From assembly GCF_008107695.1 (NCBI RefSeq), contig NZ_VIRG01000070.1, positions 1,426,001 to 1,490,000 on the forward strand: a stretch of 64,000 nucleotides of DNA. The letters run 5' to 3'. Under the pieces are notes generated by a model. The model was not told the origin of the DNA. It saw only the letters and a program-made list of their open reading frames with translations, and searched no databases. Shown one piece after another: positions 37,643 through 46,034 of this stretch. Made by a program: the position numbers and the translations under genes. Position 1 is the first letter of the stretch. Every line of letters begins with the position of its first letter. Source of the DNA: Stappia sp. BW2. GTDB taxonomy: Bacteria > Pseudomonadota > Alphaproteobacteria > Rhizobiales > Stappiaceae.

Positions 37643-38857
37643 ATGACCGCAGCCGCCCGTAAAGCGTTCGAAGAAGCCATTGCTCTGGAGAATTCCGGCA
37701 ATCTCGACAGGGCGTTGGTATCTTATCTCAAGGCGCAGGAACTTTCTCCCGACGACACGGAAATTGCCTATAGAACGGCATCCGCCCTTCTTCAAACCGG
37801 GTATCTGGACGAAGCACAATCGCAGCTGCGCCGGATTGTCTTTGCCGAACCCGATCATTTGAATGCGCGCGCCAGCCTAGGCAATTGCCAGCTGCTGCTC
37901 GGCGATACGGTGAATGCCCAGCAAAATTTTGCAGATGTGCTCGCCCTTTCGCCCGACAATCGCAATGCCCTATATGGTCTTGCCAGCGTGTTGCTGAAGG
38001 AAGACAAGCCCGAGGAAGCCGCCGCCCCAGCCAGACGGCTGGTAGAGCTTTTGCCGGATACGCCGGCGGTCTTGTCGCTGTTTGCCGACACTCAGGCACG
38101 TATCGATCAGAAGGCGGCGGCGATTGCGGCCTACCGGAAAGCCCTCAAGGCCGATCCGGATTACGGACCGGCGCTGATCGGGCTTTCGCAGACACTGTTG
38201 CTTCGAAAACGGTTTGACGAAGTTATCGAGCTGACCATACGCGCAAATGAACGCGCACCGGCCGATCCGCTGCCGCTTGATCTCTTGTCCGATGCTCTGG
38301 TTGGGAAAGGCGCATTGGAAGATGCAAGGGAAGCCGCCCTTGCCGCTTTGGAACTTTCTCCCCGCTCCATCCCGACGCACGTCCGGCTCAGCAGTATTGC
38401 GCGCAAGTTTGGCGATCATGGCGCTGCGCTGAAACACGCCCTGGCTGCGCATGATCTGGACAAATCGGCGAAGGAGCCTCTCAACGCTCTGGGGGCTGCT
38501 CTGGCAGCTCTGAAATATTCGAACCAGGCCCGTTCCGTCCTTACGGCCATGTCTCGCGGTGACGGCCTTGAGCCAGCAATTCGCAAACTTGTTGAAGGCC
38601 TGGCCGACGCCGACAACAACAAGACCGAAACCAAGGCGGTGACGGAACAGTCGCATTCGGCAGAAGAAGATGGGTCTTCAGAAACACCTGACAGCACGCC
38701 TTCGAACACTTCAGAAGCTGAAGGCGCACAACAGGCAAAACCAGATCAGGAAAAAGATAAACCCAAAGAGAAGCCTGCCGGGTCAAAACAGCATATCGGC
38801 ACTGATGGCGATCAGTTGCCGAATGTTCTCGGGCTACGCCGTCAGGACAGATCCTGA
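37643..38857 (+). CDS. Tetratricopeptide repeat protein
   Basis: 404 residues from the ATG at 37643 with AGGA upstream; a GTG eight codons earlier is an alternative. At least eight TPR units run from residue 1 to about 310 (AFEEAIALENSGNLDRALVS, AYRTASALLQTGYLDEAQSQ, NALYGLASVLLKEDKPEEAA, AIAAYRKALKADPDYGPALI). The last 80 residues are a low-complexity, Glu/Ser/Lys-rich tail. No signal peptide is seen, so it is probably a cytoplasmic scaffold. Partner unknown. It is convergent with the RNA methyltransferase gene. Confidence 0.8.
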   Translation: MTAAARKAFEEAIALENSGNLDRALVSYLKAQELSPDDTEIAYRTASALLQTGYLDEAQSQLRRIVFAEPDHLNARASLGNCQLLLGDTVNAQQNFADVLALSPDNRNALYGLASVLLKEDKPEEAAAPARRLVELLPDTPAVLSLFADTQARIDQKAAAIAAYRKALKADPDYGPALIGLSQTLLLRKRFDEVIELTIRANERAPADPLPLDLLSDALVGKGALEDAREAALAALELSPRSIPTHVRLSSIARKFGDHGAALKHALAAHDLDKSAKEPLNALGAALAALKYSNQARSVLTAMSRGDGLEPAIRKLVEGLADADNNKTETKAVTEQSHSAEEDGSSETPDSTPSNTSEAEGAQQAKPDQEKDKPKEKPAGSKQHIGTDGDQLPNVLGLRRQDRS

Positions 38858-38861
38858 CGGC
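38838..38861. other. Perfect 10-bp hairpin overlapping the TPR gene stop
   Basis: GCCGTCAGGA and its exact complement, with a four-base loop, cover the end and stop codon of the TPR gene. It is followed on the plus strand by AAAAA rather than T, so it is not a classic terminator for that gene; a role in transcript 3'-end stability is possible. Confidence 0.55.
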
Positions 38862-38876
38862 AAAAACCGCGAGACA

Positions 38877-40169
38877 TCACTGCTCTCGCTGAAACAGGGC
38901 AATAAAGAAACCGTCGGTATTTGTTGAGGCCGGCGTCAGCAAGATATCGCCGCGGTCGGAAACATATTTGGGAAGCTGAGCTTCAGGCAGCGTCTTTTCC
39001 CAGATATCCAGTGCGGAAACAGGCTTGAATGACGGATTTTGCTCCAGGAACCAGCTTGCCTGATCCTGGTTTTCCTCGCGAAGGACTGAACAGGTGGCGT
39101 ACGCAAGCCGCCCGCCCGGCTTCACGTATTTGCTCGCGGCCTCCAGAACACGGCGCTGATCTTCGATCCGATCCTGCAGTGCCTTTTCCGCCAATTTCCA
39201 TTTTGAGTCCGGCCGACGGCGCCATACACCCGTCCCCGTGCAGGGTGCGTCAATGAACACCAGATCCATCTGACCCGTCAGTTCGTCCAGGCTGGAACTC
39301 GCAGGGTCCTTCACCTGAATGTTGCGAACGCCAGCCCGCTGCAGGCGTTCATGGATTGGAGCCAATCTCAGGCGGTCGGCGTCATAGGCATAAAGCTGGC
39401 CCTTGTTCTGCATGGCCGCAGCAAGTGCCAACGTCTTCCCTCCTCCGCCAGCGCAGAAATCCAGTACCTGTTCCCCGGGTTTGGCCTGGGCGAGATGCGC
39501 TGCCAATTGGCTCGCTTCGTCCTGCAATTCGAACCACCCCTTACGGTACCCTTCTTCAGCCTGAACATGCGGCATGCGGCCAAGATCCGGCTTTGCCTCG
39601 ATGCGTGCGCCGACGGGTGACAGCGGCGTTGGCTTCGCTCCGGTGTGCGCCAGGCGTTTGAGAACCTTGTCACGATCAGCCTTCAGCGTGTTGGCTCTCA
39701 TGTCGACAGGAGCGCGCGTTGCCAGCGCCTGCCCCTCTTCGACGGCATTTTCACCGAAGATAGCTTCGAACAGTGGCCACAGCCATTGCGGAACATCTGC
39801 CTGCTCATGGGGAGCCGGTGTTTCGTCCTCAGCTGCCGTCAGGCGTGCGATTTCTGTCTTTGACAAGGCCTCAGGTGCGTGATGGTCCTTTTCCAGGACG
39901 TCCGTCAGCGCTTCCAGTCCTTTGCCCCAGCTTACGCAATAGGTTGCCATTACGACCGCGCGCGCCGAATTGTCGTTCATCCGCGCGCCAAGAGACGCCT
40001 TGTTGCGAAGGGCGTCGAACACGAGGTTGCCAATGACCGTGCGATCACCAGACCCGGCAAACCGGTGCGCGGCGCCCCAGTCTTTCAAGGCGAGTTGCAC
40101 CGGTCTGTGGCGTGTTTCCACTTCTGTCAGAACTTCTATCGCCGCCGCAAGGCGTCCGCCGTCTTTCAT
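38877..40169 (-). CDS. RsmB-family (NOL1/NOP2/Sun) RNA 5-methylcytosine methyltransferase
   Basis: 430 residues. The N-terminal part resembles an RsmB/NusB-like helical domain (GDRTVIGNLVFDALRNKASLG). The C-terminal methyltransferase domain has the SAM motif VLDFCAGGGGKTLALAA, the catalytic DAPCTGTGVWRRRPD segment, and the TCSV motif with the second conserved Cys. Enzymes of this family methylate cytosine in rRNA or tRNA through a Cys adduct. The target here is unproven; 16S rRNA C967 is the usual guess. It follows guaB by 50 bases on the same strand, and the gap contains a ten-bp hairpin. Confidence 0.88.
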   Translation of the reverse strand: MKDGGRLAAAIEVLTEVETRHRPVQLALKDWGAAHRFAGSGDRTVIGNLVFDALRNKASLGARMNDNSARAVVMATYCVSWGKGLEALTDVLEKDHHAPEALSKTEIARLTAAEDETPAPHEQADVPQWLWPLFEAIFGENAVEEGQALATRAPVDMRANTLKADRDKVLKRLAHTGAKPTPLSPVGARIEAKPDLGRMPHVQAEEGYRKGWFELQDEASQLAAHLAQAKPGEQVLDFCAGGGGKTLALAAAMQNKGQLYAYDADRLRLAPIHERLQRAGVRNIQVKDPASSSLDELTGQMDLVFIDAPCTGTGVWRRRPDSKWKLAEKALQDRIEDQRRVLEAASKYVKPGGRLAYATCSVLREENQDQASWFLEQNPSFKPVSALDIWEKTLPEAQLPKYVSDRGDILLTPASTNTDGFFIALFQREQ

Positions 40170-40183
40170 GCTGTTCCTTTGCG

Positions 40184-40207
40184 GGGGCGCCTGTCATCAG
40201 GTGCCCC
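40184..40207 (-). other. Intercistronic hairpin between guaB and the RNA methyltransferase
   Basis: A ten-bp stem (GGGGCGCCTG / CAGGTGCCCC, one G-T pair) with a four-base loop lies just after the guaB stop and about 15 bases before the next start. No T-run follows on the minus strand, so it is more likely to affect mRNA stability or downstream translation than to terminate. Confidence 0.5.
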
Positions 40208-40219
40208 GATGCCGGGTGA

Positions 40220-41722
40220 TTATACGTTGGACGGGTAGTTCGGGCTTTCCCGCGTAATGGTAACATCGTGCGCATGGCTTTCGCGCAGGCCAGCTCCGGA
40301 AATACGCACAAAACGTGCCTTTTCCTGGAAGTCGGGAATCGTTTTGCCGCCAACGTAGCCCATGGCAGCTCTCAGGCCGCCGGCAAGCTGATGCAATACG
40401 CTGCTAAGGGGGCCCTTGTAAGGCACTTGGCCTTCAATCCCCTCCGGAACGAGCTTGAGGCTGTCGGTTACTTCTGCCTGGAAGTAGCGGTCGGCAGAGC
40501 CGCGCGCCATGGCTCCAACGGATCCCATACCACGATAGGATTTGTAGGAACGTCCCTGGTGCAGATAGACATCGCCTGGGCTTTCCTCGGTGCCAGCCAG
40601 CAGTGAACCGACCATGACAGATGCCGCACCGGCGGCAATTGCCTTGGCAAGGTCGCCGGAAAACTTGATGCCGCCGTCCGCGACAACCGGCACACCCTGC
40701 TTGTCTGCTTCGTTCACCGAATCCATGATCGCGGTGAGCTGCGGCACACCGACGCCCGCGACAATTCTGGTGGTGCAAATGGATCCCGGCCCAATGCCGA
40801 CCTTCACGGCATCTGCACCTGCATCGATAAGGGCCTTTGTCGCTTCGGTCGTTGCCACGTTTCCAGCAAGAACCTGAACGGAGTTGGACAGGCTTTTCAC
40901 CCGGCCAACCATGTCCAGAACCTTCTGGGAATGACCGTGCGCGGTGTCAACGACAAGAAGATCGACGCCTGCGTCGATCAGACGTTCTGCACGTGAAAAG
41001 CCTTCTTCGCCGACGCTGGTTGCCGCGGCAACCCGCAAGCGCCCTTGGTCGTCTTTAGACGCATTGGGATTGAGCTGGGCCTTTTCCATATCCTTGACGG
41101 TGATCAGGCCGATGCAGTTGCGGTTTTCATCAACAACCAGCAGTTTTTCGATCCGGTTGTGATGCAGTAGACGCTTGGCGTCGTCCTGGGTGACATTCTC
41201 GTTCACTGTGACGAGATCTTCTTTCGTCATCAGCTCATGAATTTTCTGGTCCGGATTTGAGGCAAAACGAACATCCCGGTTCGTCAGGATGCCGACCAGC
41301 TTGCCACTGGTCTGACCGCCCGATCCGCCGTTTTGCACGACCGGAACACCGGAGATGCCGTATCGTTTCATCAGATCCAGCGCATCCTGAAGCGTCGCGT
41401 CCGGTCCAATCACCAGCGGATTGACGACCATTCCGGATTCGAACTTCTTGACCATCCGAACCTCTTCGGCCTGCTGGTCGAGAGACAGGTTGCGGTGGAT
41501 AACGCCAATGCCGCCAGCCTGAGCCATGGCAATCGCCAGACGACCCTCGGTGACGGTATCCATGGCGGACGAAATGATCGGAATGTTAAGTTCAAGTTCC
41601 CGCGTGACGCGGGTCCGCAGATCGACCTCACCCGGCATAACTTCCGAGTGGCCGGGGATCAGCAGGACGTCGTCGAACGTCAGGGCTTGCTGTCCGGTGG
41701 TAGGGACGTAGAAGGATGCCAT
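40220..41722 (-). CDS. guaB: IMP dehydrogenase
   Basis: 500 residues from the ATG at 41720-41722 with AAAGGGGAA upstream. It oxidises IMP to XMP with NAD+, the rate-limiting step to guanine nucleotides. The barrel starts with LTFDDVLLIPGHSEVMPGEV. Two CBS domains are inserted at about 95-210 (VSGVPVVQNGG, VGILTNRDVRFASN, LLVVDENRNCIGLITVKD). The active-site loop is GPGSICTTRIVAGVGVPQL with the catalytic Cys, followed by the flap segment QGRSYKSYRGMGSVGAM. It is in the same orientation as rlmE upstream and the RNA methyltransferase downstream. Confidence 0.97.
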   Translation of the reverse strand: MASFYVPTTGQQALTFDDVLLIPGHSEVMPGEVDLRTRVTRELELNIPIISSAMDTVTEGRLAIAMAQAGGIGVIHRNLSLDQQAEEVRMVKKFESGMVVNPLVIGPDATLQDALDLMKRYGISGVPVVQNGGSGGQTSGKLVGILTNRDVRFASNPDQKIHELMTKEDLVTVNENVTQDDAKRLLHHNRIEKLLVVDENRNCIGLITVKDMEKAQLNPNASKDDQGRLRVAAATSVGEEGFSRAERLIDAGVDLLVVDTAHGHSQKVLDMVGRVKSLSNSVQVLAGNVATTEATKALIDAGADAVKVGIGPGSICTTRIVAGVGVPQLTAIMDSVNEADKQGVPVVADGGIKFSGDLAKAIAAGAASVMVGSLLAGTEESPGDVYLHQGRSYKSYRGMGSVGAMARGSADRYFQAEVTDSLKLVPEGIEGQVPYKGPLSSVLHQLAGGLRAAMGYVGGKTIPDFQEKARFVRISGAGLRESHAHDVTITRESPNYPSNV

Positions 41723-41929
41723 TGCCAATTCCCCTTTGTAAAAAAATAGCTGAGACGCACGCTTTTTTTCAAAAGCCTGCATCTTTCGAGTCGCTTCGGC
41801 TGTGCCGGAGAAGTTGGCGCGGGTCAATAACACGCAGGTGACAGAAAGAAAAGGGGGTGCCGACCGCTCTGCGATGTTCGCCCTCGTTCGTAGCTGAAAG
41901 CCGGTGTCCGGTATTGCCCGGCAATCACA

Positions 41930-42637
41930 TCAGTCAGGATCGAGATCGCTACCGCGAAAGCCTTTGGCGATCACGTAAAGTTCCGGACTTTCCTTGCGGC
42001 TTGCCGGAGGCTTGAGGTGGGCGACTGACTTGAATTCCCGCTTCAGATCGTTCAGCAGAGCGTGCTCCGTTCCGCCACGAAAGACCTTCGCCAGGAAGGA
42101 GCCGCCTGGCACGAGGTTGCGTCTCGCAAAATCGATCGCGATTTCGAACAGATGGGTCGTCCGAAGGTGATCTGTCTGTTTGTGACCGGTTGTGGGAGCC
42201 GCCATGTCGGACAGGACGACATCCGGCTTGTGCCCTCCCAGAGCTTCCAGCAAGGCTGCTGGTGCATCGTCGTCCAGAAAGTCTTTCTGCAGAAACGTCG
42301 TGCCGCGCACGTGGTCCATTTCCAGGTAATCGATGCCGACCACCTTGGGCGCTTCGACAGACGATTGCACACGCTCCACGGCCACCTGGCACCAGCCACC
42401 TGGTGCGCAGCCCAGATCGACCACCCGATAGCCGGGCTTCAACACTTTGTGCTTGTCGTCGATCTCTATCAGTTTATAGGCGGCGCGCGACCTGTAGCCG
42501 TCCATTTTGGCCCGGCGAACATAAGGGTCATTCAATTGCCGATGAAGCCAGCGGGTTGAGGATTCTCTCCGGCCCGCTGAGGTCTTCACCTTGACATTGA
42601 GACCCCGGTCACCCGTTCCTTTTTTGCCTCGGCTCAT
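41930..42637 (-). CDS. rlmE: 23S rRNA (uridine-2'-O)-methyltransferase
   Basis: 235 residues from the ATG at 42635-42637 with AAAGGAA upstream. It methylates U2552 in the 23S rRNA A-loop during late 50S assembly. The SAM motif is VVDLGCAPGGWCQVAVE, and the K-D-K-E catalytic set is visible in SRAAYKLIEID, DVVLSDMAAPTTGHK, FLAKVFRGG and KPPASRKESPELYVIAKGF. The start overlaps the stop of the Ppx/GppA gene by four bases (ATGA), so they are translationally coupled. Confidence 0.94.
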   Translation of the reverse strand: MSRGKKGTGDRGLNVKVKTSAGRRESSTRWLHRQLNDPYVRRAKMDGYRSRAAYKLIEIDDKHKVLKPGYRVVDLGCAPGGWCQVAVERVQSSVEAPKVVGIDYLEMDHVRGTTFLQKDFLDDDAPAALLEALGGHKPDVVLSDMAAPTTGHKQTDHLRTTHLFEIAIDFARRNLVPGGSFLAKVFRGGTEHALLNDLKREFKSVAHLKPPASRKESPELYVIAKGFRGSDLDPD

Positions 42638-44355
42638 GTTCTGTTCCTTTGGCGCCCACGATCCTGGCGCGCGCCGTTTTTCCTGTGCGACCAGACACCG
42701 TCCGCCGCCATCAATTCCGTAAGAATGCCTTCGCGCAGCCCCCTGTCCGCAACACGCAGACGCGAGCAACTCCAGCGGCGCCGTATGGCTTCCAGAATGG
42801 CGCAGCCCGCCAGAACCAGATCAGCCCGATCCGCACCAATGCAGGGATTATCCACGCGCGCCTCATAAGGCATGTCACGCAGTTGATCAATCATTCTGGA
42901 GACGTCACCGTCCTCTAGCCATGTTCCGTCAACTCTGCGTCGGTCATAGCGTTTCAAGCCCAGATGAACACCCGCCAGGGTCGTGACTGTGCCCGATGTG
43001 CCCAGCATATGCACCCTTCCAGAGGCAATAGCCTCTGTCAGGTTGTTGGCAAGGTTAAAGGCCGAAAGGTGTTCAGCCGCATCCTCGATCATGGCCTCGA
43101 AGATGTCTGGGGTCACATGGACACCACCATGCCTTTCGGCGAGATTGACCACGCCGACAGGCAGGGAAATCCACGACCGGATAAAGCGGGTCAACGCATA
43201 GCCTCGCGCGCCGCAACGGTTGCGCAGATCCAGCCAGACGATTTCCGAAGAGCCGCCACCAATGTCGAACAGAATCACACCGTCTGCATCGTGATCCACA
43301 AGCGAGGCGCAGCCGGCAACGGCGAGCCTGGCTTCCGTCTCGCGATTGACGACTTCCAGAGCCAGTCCTGTTTCCGCCTGGACCCTCTCGATGAAAGCGG
43401 CGCCATTTTCTGCGGCGCGGCAGGCTTCGGTCGCAATTAGCCTGGACCTGACAACACCTCTGTCGGCAAGTTTCCGATGGCACTGCGCCAGGGCATCGAT
43501 GGCCCTTTCCATTGCGGCGTCGCTCAACAATCTGTTGGAGTCGACGCCTTCTCCAAGGCGAACAATTCTGGAGTAAGCGTCGACGACACGAAATCCCCGC
43601 TCTTCCGGCCGGGCGATCAAGAGGCGGCAATTGTTGGTTCCCAAGTCGAGCGCGGCATAAAGTGGCGCACTGAATCGGCTTGAAGGTCTTTCATAGGTCG
43701 CGCCGCTTCGAGCCCCGTCCCCTTGCTCCCTGTGGCCGGAGGGAAAACGGTTTTCGCCGTTCCTGCGCGAACGTGTCTCTTGGTTTCGGTCCACTGGCGT
43801 AGATTGGCTACGACCGGTGGACTGCGGAGAGACCGCAATGCTGGCTTCTGCATTTTGAGCAGCAACAGACTGTTCAGCACCTCTGGAAGCCTGTTTGCGG
43901 CGACGACCACGCCTGCGCGCAGCTTTCTTGCCTTTCAGACTGGTTGCTGTGTCTGATTGCGGTTGCGATCCATGCTGAACAGAAGAGCCATGTGCTGCGT
44001 CCGCGCCGACCGGTTGCGCACCTTCAGCCTTCTGGGTGTGCCCGCGTTTTCTTTTCTTGCGGCGCTTCTGGGATGATGACGCACCCTCCCCCTTGCGCGC
44101 AGGTTGCCCCTGCACGGAGAGTGCTTGGTCGACGGGTCCGTTCACAGCCTTGGACGGATTTTGCCCGTCCGTTGGAGGCGCACCATTTTCGGCACAGTTC
44201 GCCTGTGCCGCAGGATTGCCTTTGGGGCCCTTGCCGGACTTGCGCTTTCGGCGCCGTCTGGACGGTCCCCTGGACTCCATGGGAGCCCCGCTGGTTCCGG
44301 ACACATCAGGGGTACGACGCCCTTTTTCGGGCGGTTCCTGACCTGACTGAGTCAC
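42634..44355 (-). CDS. Ppx/GppA-family phosphatase with a long basic disordered N-terminus
   Basis: 573 residues from a GTG with GAAAGG upstream. The catalytic domain covers about 215-560: the actin-like start YAALDLGTNNCRLLIARPEE, FRVVDAYSRIVRLGEGVD, EACRAAENGAAFIERVQAETGL, and the phosphate loop VILFDIGGGSSEIVWL. Such proteins hydrolyse exopolyphosphate or pppGpp. The first 210 residues are low-complexity and strongly basic (clusters such as SRRRRKRKSGKGPKG, QKRRKKRKRGH, AARRRGRRRKQ), a composition suited to RNA or polyphosphate binding. Translational coupling to rlmE hints at a link with ribosome assembly or the stringent response; that is inference. Confidence 0.87.
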   Translation of the reverse strand: MTQSGQEPPEKGRRTPDVSGTSGAPMESRGPSRRRRKRKSGKGPKGNPAAQANCAENGAPPTDGQNPSKAVNGPVDQALSVQGQPARKGEGASSSQKRRKKRKRGHTQKAEGAQPVGADAAHGSSVQHGSQPQSDTATSLKGKKAARRRGRRRKQASRGAEQSVAAQNAEASIAVSPQSTGRSQSTPVDRNQETRSRRNGENRFPSGHREQGDGARSGATYERPSSRFSAPLYAALDLGTNNCRLLIARPEERGFRVVDAYSRIVRLGEGVDSNRLLSDAAMERAIDALAQCHRKLADRGVVRSRLIATEACRAAENGAAFIERVQAETGLALEVVNRETEARLAVAGCASLVDHDADGVILFDIGGGSSEIVWLDLRNRCGARGYALTRFIRSWISLPVGVVNLAERHGGVHVTPDIFEAMIEDAAEHLSAFNLANNLTEAIASGRVHMLGTSGTVTTLAGVHLGLKRYDRRRVDGTWLEDGDVSRMIDQLRDMPYEARVDNPCIGADRADLVLAGCAILEAIRRRWSCSRLRVADRGLREGILTELMAADGVWSHRKNGARQDRGRQRNRT

Positions 44356-44648
44356 GTTATTGCCTTTCAGATCTTCAGAGCTTCCGCCGTTTCAAAGGGG
44401 CGCTTCTGAAGACCGCGTCTTTCGTTGACAAAACTGTAACAGGTTGCCCGTCGCTGGAAAAGCTCTCCGTGACACGAATGCATGCAGTCTTTCGCCAGAC
44501 TTTCCACAGGTGTTCGATTTCAGAAAAAAGTCCGAGGCAGGTCTTGCAATCGCCGATGTGATAGATGTATATGCGGCACACCAATCGGGAGCGAGACACC
44601 CTTCTTGCTCACTACCGATCGATTGGCAGCTCATCTGATGAGCCGTGT
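44356..44648. other. Intergenic region between the Ppx/GppA gene and tRNA-Gln
   Basis: 293 bases containing the divergent promoters for the Ppx/GppA-rlmE operon (leftward) and the tRNA (rightward). I see no gene, repeat or riboswitch in it. Confidence 0.6.
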
Positions 44649-44722
44649 TGGGGAATAGGTTAACGGTAGACCCACGGACTCTGACTCCGTTAGTCCTGGT
44701 TCGAATCCAGGTTCCCCAGCCA
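44649..44722 (+). tRNA. tRNA-Gln (anticodon CTG)
   Basis: 74 bases including an encoded CCA. The acceptor stem is TGGGGAA pairing with TTCCCCA, discriminator G. The anticodon stem ACGGA/TCCGT encloses the loop CTCTGAC, whose middle triplet CTG is a glutamine anticodon. The T-arm CCTGG-TTCGAAT-CCAGG is perfect. The D-loop has GGTTAACGGTAGA. It lies at the left edge of the YcaO/TfuA gene cluster, with its 3' end facing the cluster. Confidence 0.97.
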
Positions 44723-44789
44723 ACTTTCTTCCAAAAACAGTAGATAACTCACCTCTGAAGCGCTTTAGATTCAGGGCGGTTTAACCGGT

Positions 44790-46028
44790 TCATGGGAGCC
44801 GGCTGATGACTTTGGAAGCGCAGCGGAGTGCGCCGTTTGCGTGGGCGAGGCTTTCCCAGCCGTTGACATGTCTTGGCTCGAAACCGAGATCTTTCCAGAT
44901 CCTGCTATTCTCCAGATCGTATTCCGTGAATCGCTCATCGTCGCCGAAGCACGGTAGCCACATCATTGGTTTGTCGTTTCCCTCCCGGATGGCGTTTTCC
45001 AGCAGGATATTGTTGTAAAGGCGTGGGCGGACTGCGTTTTTGACGTCAGTGCCAAAGGGAACAGGGTTGCGGATGATCTCAAAGCCCTGATCCCTCAACC
45101 AATGTTCGGATGCATCGAGCAGCCGCTTTTCCCTTTTTGCCTTGCTTGCCGCTTCAGGAGCAACAGCCACGGGATCTGCGAGCAGGAGCAGGTTTTTGCC
45201 GTTGAGCCGGAGCCCTGTCGGCGAAACATATCTGTCGACGTGGCTTTCGCAGCGTTCGATCCTGGTTACCAGATCCGGCCGAAGCTGCGTCAGCTGCAGG
45301 GCTCTTTGCAAAACCGTATGCGATACGACGAGGTCTTCTTTCCGGTCGTGATCAAAGGCGGTCTCGTTGTCGGAACTGGTGTTCCTCAAAAGGACAGATG
45401 GCTTTTCTGTCAGGTCATTTCTACGGTATCCCCAATAGCAGACAGGCCTGTGATCGAGTTGGTTGATGCGCCTGTCCGCCTCGAGCAACGTTCCATCGCC
45501 GCCAAACTTCGAGGCCGCAGACCTCAACCGGCTCGTTTGTCCAATGAGTCGGAAGTCCTCGCCGACGATCTGGTCGCCCCCCGGCAGAAACAGCGGCAGG
45601 TCATGGCAGGCAACCGACAGGTGATCTGCGAGCAGCGATGGCAAGGTTCCATCGGGCCAGTCGCATTTCGGCGCACCCAGTCGCAATTCGTTACCATGGG
45701 CTTGAACAAGGATGGAATCCTGCGCCCAGATATCCGCGCTTTTCAGAGGGGCGCCCTTCGCCAGGATAATCTCATGGTGGCAGGAGGTTTGCTGATTGAG
45801 CCAGGTTTCCGCTGCCGCTTCATTGCAGGCGTCGGTAAAGACCAGGATCGAAACGGCAGGTGGCATGGCTTGCAGCAAATTGCCTATCGCAGTGAGGATC
45901 TTCGCGGCGTGTGGATTTTCAGAATCAAACACTTTGTTGGGCAGGGAGACCGCGAACCTGTCAATCAAGCCTCCGCAATCCGGAACGATTGACCATCTGG
46001 TATTTGCCTCGATGCTCTCCATTTTCAT
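44790..46028 (-). CDS. Guanidino-modifying (agmatine/peptidylarginine deiminase-fold) enzyme in the YcaO-TfuA cluster
   Basis: 412 residues. The sequence has the hallmarks of the amidinotransferase/deiminase fold in order: DIWAQDSILVQ (Asp104), LFLPGGDQIVGEDFRLIG (149-162), ESHVDRYVSP with the His-x-Asp pair at 263-265, LYNNILLEN, MMWLPCFGDDERFTEYDLEN, and a C-terminal nucleophile-type cysteine, Cys403, in NGALRCASKVISR. In known relatives these positions convert agmatine, arginine or peptidyl-arginine to the ureido form, or transfer an amidino group. It is the last gene of a minus-strand operon, starting seven bases after tfuA. Overall identity to agmatine deiminase looks low, and the context argues for a peptide or protein substrate. 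The reaction is inferred, not shown. Confidence 0.72.
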   Translation of the reverse strand: MKMESIEANTRWSIVPDCGGLIDRFAVSLPNKVFDSENPHAAKILTAIGNLLQAMPPAVSILVFTDACNEAAAETWLNQQTSCHHEIILAKGAPLKSADIWAQDSILVQAHGNELRLGAPKCDWPDGTLPSLLADHLSVACHDLPLFLPGGDQIVGEDFRLIGQTSRLRSAASKFGGDGTLLEADRRINQLDHRPVCYWGYRRNDLTEKPSVLLRNTSSDNETAFDHDRKEDLVVSHTVLQRALQLTQLRPDLVTRIERCESHVDRYVSPTGLRLNGKNLLLLADPVAVAPEAASKAKREKRLLDASEHWLRDQGFEIIRNPVPFGTDVKNAVRPRLYNNILLENAIREGNDKPMMWLPCFGDDERFTEYDLENSRIWKDLGFEPRHVNGWESLAHANGALRCASKVISRLP

Positions 46029-46034
46029 AGCCTG

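Noticed and set aside
44790..46028. Annotation as plain agmatine deiminase (polyamine metabolism)
   Set aside because: The fold residues fit the superfamily, but overall sequence and operon (YcaO, TfuA) do not; no putrescine genes are nearby.
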